NCBI GenBank assembly: GCA_022827275.1
Contig: JAJDTG010000010.1
Coordinates: 86,968 to 150,967, forward strand
Length of the DNA: 64,000 nt
Direction: 5' to 3'
From: Candidatus Dadabacteria bacterium
GTDB taxonomy: Bacteria > Desulfobacterota_D > UBA1144 > Nemesobacterales > Nemesobacteraceae
Part shown: positions 37,430 through 44,766 of the stretch, piece after piece
Layout of the letters: the number at the start of each line of letters is the position of its first letter
Numbering within the stretch: position 1 is the stretch's first letter
The notes under the pieces: model-generated
Told to the model about the DNA's origin: nothing
The model's input: the letters and a program-made list of their open reading frames with translations, nothing else
Databases searched by the model: none
Translations under genes and position numbers: made by a program

Positions 37430-38368
37430 ATGGGACAGTTAGCCAAGTCAAAAAGAGAAAAAATCAGTTTCTATGATTTCATGGAACTTTTCGATACGGA
37501 AGAAAAGGCCAGAAAACACTTTGAGAAACTAAGATGGGAAAACGGAAGGATCTGCCCCAGGTGTGGGTCCACCGAAACCAAGGAAGCAAGCCACAAGCAA
37601 ATGCCTTTCTGGTGCCCTTCCTGCCGTAAATACTTCAGTGCGAAAACCGGAACACTTATGGAAGAAAGCAAGCTAAGCTATCGTAAATGGTTAATGGCTA
37701 TCTACCTTATGTCCACTTCCTTGAAAGGTGTGTCAAGTACCAAACTGGGTAACGACCTGGGAATACAACAAAGGTCGGCATGGTTTCTAGCCCACCGTAT
37801 CCGCCAAGGGTGGGCCAACAATGCTTCCCGTCTTTTCGGAAGGATTGTCGAAGTTGACGAAGCTTATCTGGGAGGACTTGAGAAAAACAAACACGAGAAA
37901 AAGAAACGCAAGAAAGGGCGTGGGGCAGTAGGGAAAACCCCAGTTGTAGCCATCAAGGAAAGGGAAGGTAAAAAGGTCAGGGCATTAAGAGTGGAAAGTA
38001 CGGACGCTCAAACCCTTCACTGGATAATTCTTAATCATGTGGAAAAAGGCAGTGTGGTATTCACTGATGACTTCAAAAGCTATTCAGGGTTAAAGGAAAA
38101 GGGGTATGAACACGCAACCGTTCATCATTCAATCGGGGAATACGTCAAAGGGGAAGCCCATACAAACGGAGTTGAGAGTTTCTGGGCGTTACTCAAGCGT
38201 GGATACTATGGCATTTATCACAGAATGTCAGTCAAGCACCTTCAGAAGTACATTGACGAGTTTTCCAACCGTAACAATGTCCGTCCTATGGATACTATGG
38301 ATCAGATAAACGCCACGATAAACGGACTTGTCGAGAAAAGGCTTACTTATCAGGATCTGATTAGGTAG
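37430..38368 (+). CDS. IS1595-family transposase
   Basis: A 312-residue DDE-type transposase. Residues 42-65 form a zinc ribbon (Cys42, Cys45, Cys62, Cys65). A helix-turn-helix-like region follows (TSLKGVSSTKLGNDLGIQQR). The catalytic core has Asp143 in EVDEAYLGG, Asp213/214 in VFTDDFKSYSG, and HTNGVESFWALLKRG with Glu249 and the family's neighbouring Asn. It is intact and in frame, so the element may be active. It lies 57 bp inside the left terminal repeat. Confidence 0.94.
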   Translation: MGQLAKSKREKISFYDFMELFDTEEKARKHFEKLRWENGRICPRCGSTETKEASHKQMPFWCPSCRKYFSAKTGTLMEESKLSYRKWLMAIYLMSTSLKGVSSTKLGNDLGIQQRSAWFLAHRIRQGWANNASRLFGRIVEVDEAYLGGLEKNKHEKKKRKKGRGAVGKTPVVAIKEREGKKVRALRVESTDAQTLHWIILNHVEKGSVVFTDDFKSYSGLKEKGYEHATVHHSIGEYVKGEAHTNGVESFWALLKRGYYGIYHRMSVKHLQKYIDEFSNRNNVRPMDTMDQINATINGLVEKRLTYQDLIR

Positions 38369-38395
38369 GAGACCGTTCTGCAAAAAAAAGCAAGC

Positions 38396-38644
38396 TCATT
38401 TCCCCTGGTTATATCTGTCAATAAACTTGATTGCTCCAATGCCTAATATCAGAGTTAATATAAGAGTTGCAACTGACTCCATATTGGGTAGATGGTGAAG
38501 GTAACCCATCCGTGACCGCCAGATTCTACCTATTACTTCACCGGCAATTTCACTACTTATCCCAAAGGATATATACAAAAGAGCTAGCAACAAAGCATAG
38601 GGAACGATTACGGCATGAAGTATTTTAATGATTGTTTTCTTCAC
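38396..38644 (-). CDS. Passenger: small two-helix membrane protein
   Basis: An 82-residue protein with two hydrophobic helices, about residues 8-28 and 58-76, joined by a short basic loop (RIWRSRMGYLHH). Starts with GTG. No family is recognised. It is on the strand opposite to the transposase and 17 bp downstream of the coiled-coil gene, so these likely share a transcript. It could partner the tail-anchored coiled-coil protein (inference). Confidence 0.6.
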   Translation of the reverse strand: MKKTIIKILHAVIVPYALLLALLYISFGISSEIAGEVIGRIWRSRMGYLHHLPNMESVATLILTLILGIGAIKFIDRYNQGK

Positions 38645-38661
38645 ATCCCGTACCCCGACAA

Positions 38662-39033
38662 TTAAGGGGAGATAGGCGGCTTAAAAATAAAAAGCTTGTA
38701 AACAGTAAGACCTATTGAAATTATTGTAACCATACCACCTAATACCCATTTCACTATACTCCATTTTATTTCGGAAATTCCGACTTTCATTTGGCCGATG
38801 GTCGTAGCAATTTCCACCTTCATATCCCCCCTTTCCTTGGCGATAGTTGTTTCCATTTTTCCTACAGCTTGGGCAATCCCTTCTTTCATATCGCCGATTG
38901 CTTTTTCGAGATAGGCTTTTGACACAGCATGCGCAACATCCACTTCTAATTTTGTTAGCCTGAGATTAGTGTGTTCTCTCTCAGATGGGGTTGGATGTTC
39001 GGGCTCAGGTTGATCCGCACCATTTGTAGGCAT
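38662..39033 (-). CDS. Passenger: coiled-coil protein with C-terminal membrane anchor
   Basis: A 123-residue protein. A proline- and acid-rich N-terminus (~20 residues) leads into a long heptad-like helix (about 20-90) with repeats such as DMKEGIAQAVGKMETTIAKE and DMKVEIATTIGQMKV. A single membrane helix (about 93-113) and a short tail end it. The layout resembles DUF1640/CCDC90-type tail-anchored coiled coils. ATG 39033 has AAGGAGG upstream, which rules out the longer start. It lies within the transposon and its role is unknown. Confidence 0.65.
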   Translation of the reverse strand: MPTNGADQPEPEHPTPSEREHTNLRLTKLEVDVAHAVSKAYLEKAIGDMKEGIAQAVGKMETTIAKERGDMKVEIATTIGQMKVGISEIKWSIVKWVLGGMVTIISIGLTVYKLFIFKPPISP

Positions 39034-39047
39034 TACATACTTCCTCC

Positions 39048-39320
39048 TTAGTAGATCACTTCCTTTGTGAGCCATTCCCACAAGGAAGGCGTAAAACGTC
39101 CAGCGTATGATCCCTCTAGCCTAAATGTTACACCGCTCTCAATATAGTCATCATCTCTAATTCCTAGCTCGCTGGCAAGGTCTCTTGTAATGGTATCGGT
39201 TGAAATCAGAAACACATTATTCAAAAGTTTATAATGGTTGCTTGGGTAAATCTGCTTAATTTTTTCTTCTATTTCCTGATTCTCATTACGCAAAACAACA
39301 ATGAAAACACCTCTCGACAT
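39048..39320 (-). CDS. Passenger: small alpha/beta protein, possible ferredoxin-like fold
   Basis: A 90-residue soluble protein starting at ATG 39320 after AGGGGTGA. The order of predicted elements is strand (VFIVVLR), helix (NQEIEEKIKQIYP), strand (KLLNNVFLIS), helix (TITRDLASELG) and strand (SGVTFRLEG), ending in a conserved-looking SLWEWL. This is the order of a ferredoxin-like fold, as in Cas2/SinR-type small proteins, but no catalytic residue is identified and the fold is inference. It starts the run 39320-38396 of three co-directional passengers. Confidence 0.6.
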   Translation of the reverse strand: MSRGVFIVVLRNENQEIEEKIKQIYPSNHYKLLNNVFLISTDTITRDLASELGIRDDDYIESGVTFRLEGSYAGRFTPSLWEWLTKEVIY

Positions 39321-39378
39321 AGCTCACCCCTAGTCTTAATAATACTTCTGTCACAATTAGAAAACAAGGAGGAAGTCC

Positions 39379-39468
39379 TTAATTAACAAGTTCTTTGTAT
39401 CTAAGGCTTTTCCCCTCCAACCCGTCAAAAGTAGTCCTTATTTGCTCTATTGTGTCAAGCGGGCGTGT
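39379..39468 (-). pseudogene. Remnant of a second IS1595-type transposase (C-terminal end)
   Basis: The last 30 codons of a 62-codon minus-strand frame read RPLDTIEQIRTTFDGLEGKS then LRYKELVN. They align with the final 28 residues of the intact transposase (RPMDTMDQINATINGLVEKR then LTYQDLIR), about half identical. Upstream of this the similarity ends. The orientation is opposite to the intact copy. This suggests a decayed, inverted relative of the transposase inside the same element. Confidence 0.6.
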
Positions 39469-39633
39469 TAGGAAAACAAGTAGCAATTTTTCTCGCAGTT
39501 TGTTATAGAGTGCCGCAGGATGTTGCTGAATAACAAGAAAAACAGTGAAGGGAACCAAAAGTTCCATCAGGACCTAGAAAAGCTTAAGCGTTAAATTGAA
39601 ATTATATATAGAATATATACAATTTAGATAGCA

Positions 39634-39774
39634 ATGGCAGAAGAGAAAGAAAACCAGATACCAGATATGTCACAACTGGAATTTGATGATGTAGTCCGTG
39701 TCCTAATGGGTGCTGCCCCAGAAGGGGAAGAAATTGTTATTTATGAAGAGGAAGAAGAGGGCGATCAGAGTTGA
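39634..39774 (+). CDS. Passenger: very acidic small protein (46 aa)
   Basis: A short plus-strand frame encoding MAEEKENQIPDMSQLEFDDV and then a Glu-rich tail (PEGEE ... YEEEEEGDQS). Net charge is strongly negative. There is no clear ribosome-binding site and the upstream DNA is very AT-rich. It is the only passenger on the transposase strand. It may be a real small regulator or a chance frame. Confidence 0.4.
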   Translation: MAEEKENQIPDMSQLEFDDVVRVLMGAAPEGEEIVIYEEEEEGDQS

Positions 39775-39789
39775 ACCCTCATAAACAAG

Positions 39790-40215
39790 TTAACCACAAG
39801 ATCTGATAATAACCACAACAAGTATCGCAAAGACAATCAAAACAAAGTGCGTCATGTTCTTGTCCCGCTTATCCTTTTCAAGTTCAACAGCTTGTTTCGA
39901 ACGCTCCCTCTCAAATTCAAGTAATTGTTCAGGAGAAAGTTTTTCTCTGAGAAACAGGTATTGTTTTGAATCTTCCTCTCTATCTATGTTGGCTTTCCTT
40001 TCAGGCTTCCCCTTTCTATAAGTACTAACATCCATTATTAAAAATACAATCAACATAATAATCCCCAGACCGAAAAGAACATTGTTCAACCATGGCAACT
40101 GTCTCAATGTTTCAAGCCAAGTTGACCATACCTGTAAGTTTTCGAGTGTTTCCGGTAAGCTGATTGCAAGAAACAAAACTGCGGGAAAGTACTTAATATA
40201 CTTTTTATATGCCAT
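39790..40215 (-). CDS. Passenger: membrane protein with three hydrophobic segments
   Basis: A 141-residue protein. Hydrophobic segments lie at about residues 8-20 and 44-62, followed by a long charged helical region (REEDSKQYLFLREKLSPEQL, FERERSKQAVELEKDKRDK) and a C-terminal anchor (FVLIVFAILVVVIIR). ATG 40215 has AGGG 6-7 nt upstream; a GTG one codon earlier is possible. No family is recognised. It is the first minus-strand gene inside the right terminal repeat. Confidence 0.6.
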   Translation of the reverse strand: MAYKKYIKYFPAVLFLAISLPETLENLQVWSTWLETLRQLPWLNNVLFGLGIIMLIVFLIMDVSTYRKGKPERKANIDREEDSKQYLFLREKLSPEQLLEFERERSKQAVELEKDKRDKNMTHFVLIVFAILVVVIIRSCG

Positions 40216-40281
40216 CACAGCCCTAAAAGCATGTCATAAATTGTCAAAAAAGCAAAGCATTCTATCAACCCCCAAACAAAC

Positions 40282-40306
40282 TTGTCAAGTCAAATACATA
40301 ATTCCC
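40282..40306 (-). repeat. Right terminal inverted repeat
   Basis: 25 bp, exact reverse complement of 37349-37373. Its outermost base also supplies the final G of the rodA stop codon TAG on the minus strand. Confidence 0.92.
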
Positions 40307-41388
40307 TATTTTTTTCTCAGGCAAAGAACTATACCGATTCCGATAAAAGCCGTAAGGGTTGAAGAACCGCCGTAACTGATGAAGAAAAGAGGCGTGCCGA
40401 TGATCGGCATAAGTCCTGTTACCATAGCGATGTTTATCACTGCGTGCCAGAAGAACATGGTTGCGATTCCAAAGCATGCTATCGTCGAGAAGCGATCTTC
40501 TAGGGATGTCGAGATATTGAGGATAAAAAGGATTATCGAGAAATACAGAAGAAGAATAAATACCGCCCCCCGAAATCCCCACTCCTCGGAAATCACCGAA
40601 AATGCGAAATCCGTATGGTACGCGGGAAGAAAATTCAAGTTGGACTGCGAACCTAGTGAAAAGCCTTTCCCGTAACCCATGCCGGAACCTATGGCAATCT
40701 GGGACTGAATCGAGTTATAGCTTATACCAAAAGGATCAGAGGAAGTGTCCAAGAAGGAATATATCCTCTCCTTCTGGTAGTCCTTGATCAGAAGATGCCA
40801 GACCGGCACAATGGATATCAGCGCTATGATTATTATTTTAAACAGTGCCTTCTTGCTGATTCCCATAAGCAGAATGATGCTTGAACCTATGAGAAGAATG
40901 GTGATCGCAGTTCCCATGTCGGGCTGAGCAATTACTGCTGCGGTAGGAACAAGGAGAAGAGCTATAGGCTTGAGAAGTTCCGCAGAATTGTAATTTTCCT
41001 TTGCGGCCACCTCGTTTCCGTAATAATTGGCAAGCGCCATTATTATCCCGATTTTAATAAATTCGGAGGGCTGAACGGAGACCGGACCTATCTGGAACCA
41101 GCTTCTGGATCCCGATACCGTTTTTCCGAATACGAAAATCAATGCCAGAAGCACGAGGAAAAACAGGTAGAAGGTAAACGAATGGCTTTCCAACGTCGTA
41201 GGCCTTAAGCGATTAATAACCACCACGGTTAGAATTCCCGCGAGGACCCATATGAGTTGTTTCTTGAATGCACCCAAGCCGGCCAACAAAGAAATGCTGT
41301 AGAGATTGGCGAGTCCCGCCAAGCAAAGCAGAACGGTCAGCATCAACAGCCAGGAGTGTCTACTCAGATTTAGCAACTCGAGCTTCAC
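40306..41388 (-). CDS. rodA: Rod-shape peptidoglycan glycosyltransferase RodA
   Basis: SEDS-family polymerase that works with PBP2 in elongation of the side wall. The 360-residue, ~10-helix protein has family segments SRSWFQIGPVSVQPSEFIKI, PDMGTAITILL, YNSIQSQIAIGSGMGYGKG and FSVISEEWGFRGA. GTG 41388 follows GGAG by 4 nt and overlaps mrdA by 29 bp; the longer start at 41421 lacks this. The 3' end touches the transposon: the stop is TAG with its last base from the terminal repeat, so the protein keeps its length. Confidence 0.95.
   Translation of the reverse strand: MKLELLNLSRHSWLLMLTVLLCLAGLANLYSISLLAGLGAFKKQLIWVLAGILTVVVINRLRPTTLESHSFTFYLFFLVLLALIFVFGKTVSGSRSWFQIGPVSVQPSEFIKIGIIMALANYYGNEVAAKENYNSAELLKPIALLLVPTAAVIAQPDMGTAITILLIGSSIILLMGISKKALFKIIIIALISIVPVWHLLIKDYQKERIYSFLDTSSDPFGISYNSIQSQIAIGSGMGYGKGFSLGSQSNLNFLPAYHTDFAFSVISEEWGFRGAVFILLLYFSIILFILNISTSLEDRFSTIACFGIATMFFWHAVINIAMVTGLMPIIGTPLFFISYGGSSTLTAFIGIGIVLCLRKK
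40307..40314 (+). repeat. Right 8-bp target site duplication
   Basis: TATTTTTT, identical to 37341-37348, at the last codons of rodA. One copy would have been present before insertion. Confidence 0.85.
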
Positions 41389-43159
41389 CTCGCTCCTTTT
41401 TGAGCCTGAAGTAGGTCTCAATGATTTTTTTTGCTATCGGAGCCGCGGCCACGCTTCCGCTTCCCCCGTTTTCAACGAGGACGGTTACGGATATCTCCGG
41501 CGAATCCGACGGCGCGTAGGATGTGAACCAGGCGTGGTCCTGAAACCGTTTTTTTGTCGACTCGAATTTTGCCGACACGACCTGTGCAGTCCCCGTCTTG
41601 CCCGATACGGACGTGATGTTTGATCTTGCGTAAATCCCGGTACCCCGGTGTTCGTTTACGGCACCGTAAAGTGCTTTTTTCAGAAAAGATACCGACTTTG
41701 CGTCAAGCCGCTTACCCGCCCCGGCTATCCGGGGTGATTTTTTTTCATCCGTTTTTCTTATCTTCGGTTTGACTATAAGGCCTCCGTTTGCTATTGCAGA
41801 AGTCATAATATTTACCTGAAGAGGGGTTGTGGTAACGTATCCCTGACCTATTGCCAGAATTGCAGTTTCACCTGGATACCAAGGTTCTTTTAGGTGCTTT
41901 CTTTTCCATGTCTTGGATGGACTCACTCCCCGTTTCTCGGGTAGTGCTATTCCCGTTCTTTCTCCAAGCCTGAATTTCTTGAGGTAGGGGTAAAGGCCGT
42001 CAACACCAAGCTTCAGGGAGAGTTTGTAGAAGTATACGTCACACGATTCGACAATCGCCTTGTAGAGGTCCATGTGCCCATGGCCTTCTTCGCGCCAGCA
42101 GTTAAAGCGTTTGTTGTTTATCAAATAATAACCCGGGCAGTGTACGGACGACTTCGGATCAGCAGTTTTCTCCTCTAGCAACGCAAAGGCCGTGATTATT
42201 TTGAGTACTGACCCGGGCGGATAAGTTCCCTGGGTTGAGCGGTTTAGAAGGGAAAAAGATTCTTTCTTTTCTATTTTTTTCCCAGGGGGAAGCTTCCTCG
42301 ATATCTGCTCGGGACGATAGGATGGACGGCTTACCATCGCCAGGACTTCTCCGCTTCTTACGTCCATTGCGACTATGGCCCCTTTCTCTTTGCCCAAAGC
42401 GTCATAGGCGGTCTTCTGCAGTTGCGCGTCAATGGTGAGATGTATGTCTTTTCCCTGAACTATTTTCCTGCTCTTGCGGGCGGGCAACAGTGCGGCAACA
42501 GAGTCTGAGATCACCTTTCCGTGTGCGTTTACCATGACGTATTCAAGACCGTTTGTTCCTCTGAGTTCGCTGTCAAAGGCCTTTTCAACACCCATTTTCC
42601 CGAGTTCGTTCCCCGCCTTGATCCGACCGTAGGTTCTCACCTCCTGCGCGTTGGCGATTCCCGTGTATCCCAGAAGCACGGCCGCCGCCTCTCCATGCGG
42701 ATAGAATCTTTTGTGCCCCACTTCAAGAAATATGCCCTCTAGCGTTTCCTTGTTTCTTTCCACCAGGAGAAGCTCTTCCCTGCTTATGTCTTTGGCGATT
42801 GTAACGGGATAAAAACTTTTGAGGTCTGCTATTTCCCGAAGTTTTTTCAGAAGTTCTTTCTCCGGAATGTTTATTATCTCCGCGAGTTTTTCCGCGAGAC
42901 CCTCGGCATCTGTTACCTCCCTAGGAAATATTCGTATGTTAAAAGACGGTTTGTTATAGAGAATTTTTTCGCCGTTTCTATCGAAAATGCGTCCTCTAGG
43001 CGCGGGAAGTTCAAGTGCCCTCAGGATATTTCTTTCCGAAAAATTTCTGTATTCCTCGCCCTTGTATATCTGGAGGTAGAACAACCTCGCCGAGAAGACG
43101 AGAAAGAACAGCACAATTAACGAGGAGGCTATTGTGAATCTATGTTTTAGGAATCCCAT
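41360..43159 (-). CDS. mrdA: Penicillin-binding protein 2
   Basis: Transpeptidase that crosslinks side-wall peptidoglycan with RodA. The 599-residue protein has an N-terminal membrane anchor and a dimerisation domain (RGRIFDRNGEKILYNKPSF). The penicillin-binding domain has the active-site PPGSVLK (SxxK), SCD (SxN position, atypical Asp) and SGKTGTAQV (KTG). Its start overlaps mreD by 20 bp. It lies fourth in mreB-mreC-mreD-mrdA-rodA. Confidence 0.95.
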   Translation of the reverse strand: MGFLKHRFTIASSLIVLFFLVFSARLFYLQIYKGEEYRNFSERNILRALELPAPRGRIFDRNGEKILYNKPSFNIRIFPREVTDAEGLAEKLAEIINIPEKELLKKLREIADLKSFYPVTIAKDISREELLLVERNKETLEGIFLEVGHKRFYPHGEAAAVLLGYTGIANAQEVRTYGRIKAGNELGKMGVEKAFDSELRGTNGLEYVMVNAHGKVISDSVAALLPARKSRKIVQGKDIHLTIDAQLQKTAYDALGKEKGAIVAMDVRSGEVLAMVSRPSYRPEQISRKLPPGKKIEKKESFSLLNRSTQGTYPPGSVLKIITAFALLEEKTADPKSSVHCPGYYLINNKRFNCWREEGHGHMDLYKAIVESCDVYFYKLSLKLGVDGLYPYLKKFRLGERTGIALPEKRGVSPSKTWKRKHLKEPWYPGETAILAIGQGYVTTTPLQVNIMTSAIANGGLIVKPKIRKTDEKKSPRIAGAGKRLDAKSVSFLKKALYGAVNEHRGTGIYARSNITSVSGKTGTAQVVSAKFESTKKRFQDHAWFTSYAPSDSPEISVTVLVENGGSGSVAAAPIAKKIIETYFRLKKERGEARVAKSE

Positions 43160-43643
43160 CCAGTTTCCTCAGAAGCATTATTATCGGAACGCCGACCACT
43201 GTATTAATGATAGCTTGATAGAAAGCTAGCTCAACACTGAGAAATGCCGCCTGACCGCTGTCTTGTCTAAACAGAAGCAATATCAGTAGCAGCAAGTGCA
43301 TGAGCAGGGTTCCTATAAAAAGTGCCAGAGGTAGGGAAAGGAGGTTGTTACGGTTGTAATTAAGGTTGTGCATGCCCACTCGCAGAGTTAGAAACACGGC
43401 GAATCTCGTGACCGTATGGAGCCCCAAAGCTCCGGCCGAAAAAACATCCATTAAAAACCCGTTCAGCATGGCAAGTGTGAACAGATAAGGCACTTCGGTC
43501 CTGATTGCCAGGCAGACTATTAAGATCAGATTGAGATCAGGGGTGAATCTGCCCAGAGAAGATGTCGGGATTACTGATGTCTGGATAATGATGAAAAGAA
43601 AGGAGCAGAATAGATAGAAGAAGAAAGAGAAGTTTATTCTCAT
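43140..43643 (-). CDS. mreD: Rod-shape-determining protein MreD
   Basis: A 167-residue membrane protein of five to six helices. Family segments are SLGRFTPDLNLILIVCLAI, NGFLMDVFSAGALGLHTV and YQAIINTVVGVPIIMLL. It links MreC to the RodA-PBP2 machine. It starts 30 bp after mreC and overlaps mrdA by 20 bp. Confidence 0.9.
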   Translation of the reverse strand: MRINFSFFFYLFCSFLFIIIQTSVIPTSSLGRFTPDLNLILIVCLAIRTEVPYLFTLAMLNGFLMDVFSAGALGLHTVTRFAVFLTLRVGMHNLNYNRNNLLSLPLALFIGTLLMHLLLLILLLFRQDSGQAAFLSVELAFYQAIINTVVGVPIIMLLRKLDGIPKT

Positions 43644-43673
43644 CGTATTCCAACTGGGTTCAGTTGGAGAGTG

Positions 43674-44480
43674 TTAATTGAGATGTATGAGCACCTCTTC
43701 AACCCTGCTCACATCGATTACCGGTTTTATGATAGCCTTTTTAAGTCCTCTGTCCGGCTCAATTCTTGTTACGGTTCCTATAACAATATTTTTTGGGAAA
43801 ACATTGTCTTTTCCGGATGATATGATCTTGTCTCCGACTACAATATCATCTTCTTGCTCAATATAATTCATAACGTAGTGGTTCCCCGCTCCAGCGACTA
43901 TGCCTCGCGCACGGCTCCTTTGTACAATTGCATCCGCTACGCTTGAAGGGTTTGTCATTAGCATTACCATGGAGGTTTTTTCACTTACCGAGTGCACGGT
44001 CCCTATAGCGCTGACATTGTTAAGTACCGGGGATCCCTCACTTATCCCGGAAGACGATCCTTTGTCTATTATAAGGAAGCCATGTCCCACCAGCGAAGGG
44101 CTGCTTCCTATGACCTTTGCTCCCACCATTTTCCCCTCAAAGGAGTTCCTATAGTTAAGAAGGCTTCTTAACCTTTCGTTCTCAAGCCTTATTTCCGTTA
44201 GCATCAGCTCCTGTGCTTCCATTTGCTGCAGCTGTGCCTTCAGGCGGGAATTTTCAACGCTTGTATCGACAAGATCAATATAATGGTTCCAGTAGTACCT
44301 TGCGCCATCTTTGACGTAGTTTGCGAAAGCGCCGGAACCGTAGTTAATGCTAAGCATCAACTTTGTCGTATAATTGTTCTCTCTCTTTGCCAGATCAAAA
44401 GTGACGGGCAAAAGATGAATTAGAGCAATTATGAGGATAAAGGACAGAAATAATTGGTTTTTACTAAAAAACTTCTTCAT
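43674..44480 (-). CDS. mreC: Rod-shape-determining protein MreC
   Basis: A 268-residue bitopic protein: an N-terminal membrane helix, a coiled coil (SRLKAQLQQMEAQELMLTEI) and a periplasmic two-beta-barrel domain with GAKVIGSSPSLVGHGFLIID and VVGDKIISSGKDNVFPKNIV. ATG 44480 has GGAAGGGAAG just upstream, so the longer frame to 44525 was not used. It follows mreB at a 286-bp distance that contains a possible promoter. Confidence 0.93.
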   Translation of the reverse strand: MKKFFSKNQLFLSFILIIALIHLLPVTFDLAKRENNYTTKLMLSINYGSGAFANYVKDGARYYWNHYIDLVDTSVENSRLKAQLQQMEAQELMLTEIRLENERLRSLLNYRNSFEGKMVGAKVIGSSPSLVGHGFLIIDKGSSSGISEGSPVLNNVSAIGTVHSVSEKTSMVMLMTNPSSVADAIVQRSRARGIVAGAGNHYVMNYIEQEDDIVVGDKIISSGKDNVFPKNIVIGTVTRIEPDRGLKKAIIKPVIDVSRVEEVLIHLN

Positions 44481-44548
44481 TAAGCTTCCCTTCCGGTCGG
44501 AAATACTTAATTTTGATTCTCGCAACTGGCGGAAAAGTTGTCGTCCAC

Positions 44549-44554
44549 ATTATA
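44549..44554 (-). promoter_or_regulatory. Possible -10 box upstream of mreC
   Basis: Perfect TATAAT on the minus strand within the 286-bp mreB-mreC gap, 69 bp from the mreC start. No convincing -35 is seen. The rest of the gap shows no gene. Confidence 0.3.
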
Positions 44555-44766
44555 CGACAGCCGTTGCAAGAGATTACGAGATACTAAAAAACTTCCACTA
44601 CTTAACGATAACACAAAAGGACTCGGGTTTCAAGGAAAAAATCAAGGATCGATCCATCTTGAAGCCGGATTGTGAAAGCAGGCGCAAATCAAGGCCGAAC
44701 TCGGCACTTGTGACTCAATAATCGAGACATTATGGAATCTGCTTGATATCACTGGCCTTCTATAGT

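Larger units (their letters stand above)
37349..40306 (+). mobile_element. IS1595-family transposon with passenger genes (2958 bp)
   Basis: The element is bounded by 25-bp perfect inverted repeats (37349-37373 and 40282-40306, starting GGGAATTATG) and by an 8-bp direct repeat TATTTTTT on both outsides. It encodes one complete IS1595-type transposase (37430) near the left end and at least five small genes plus a transposase remnant. Base composition inside is visibly more AT-rich than in the flanking cta and mre/rod operons. IS1595-family elements carrying passenger genes ('transporter IS') are known. Perfect repeats and duplication point to a recent insertion. The right end falls in the rodA stop codon, which it recreates as TAG in place of an inferred TAA. 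Confidence 0.92.
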
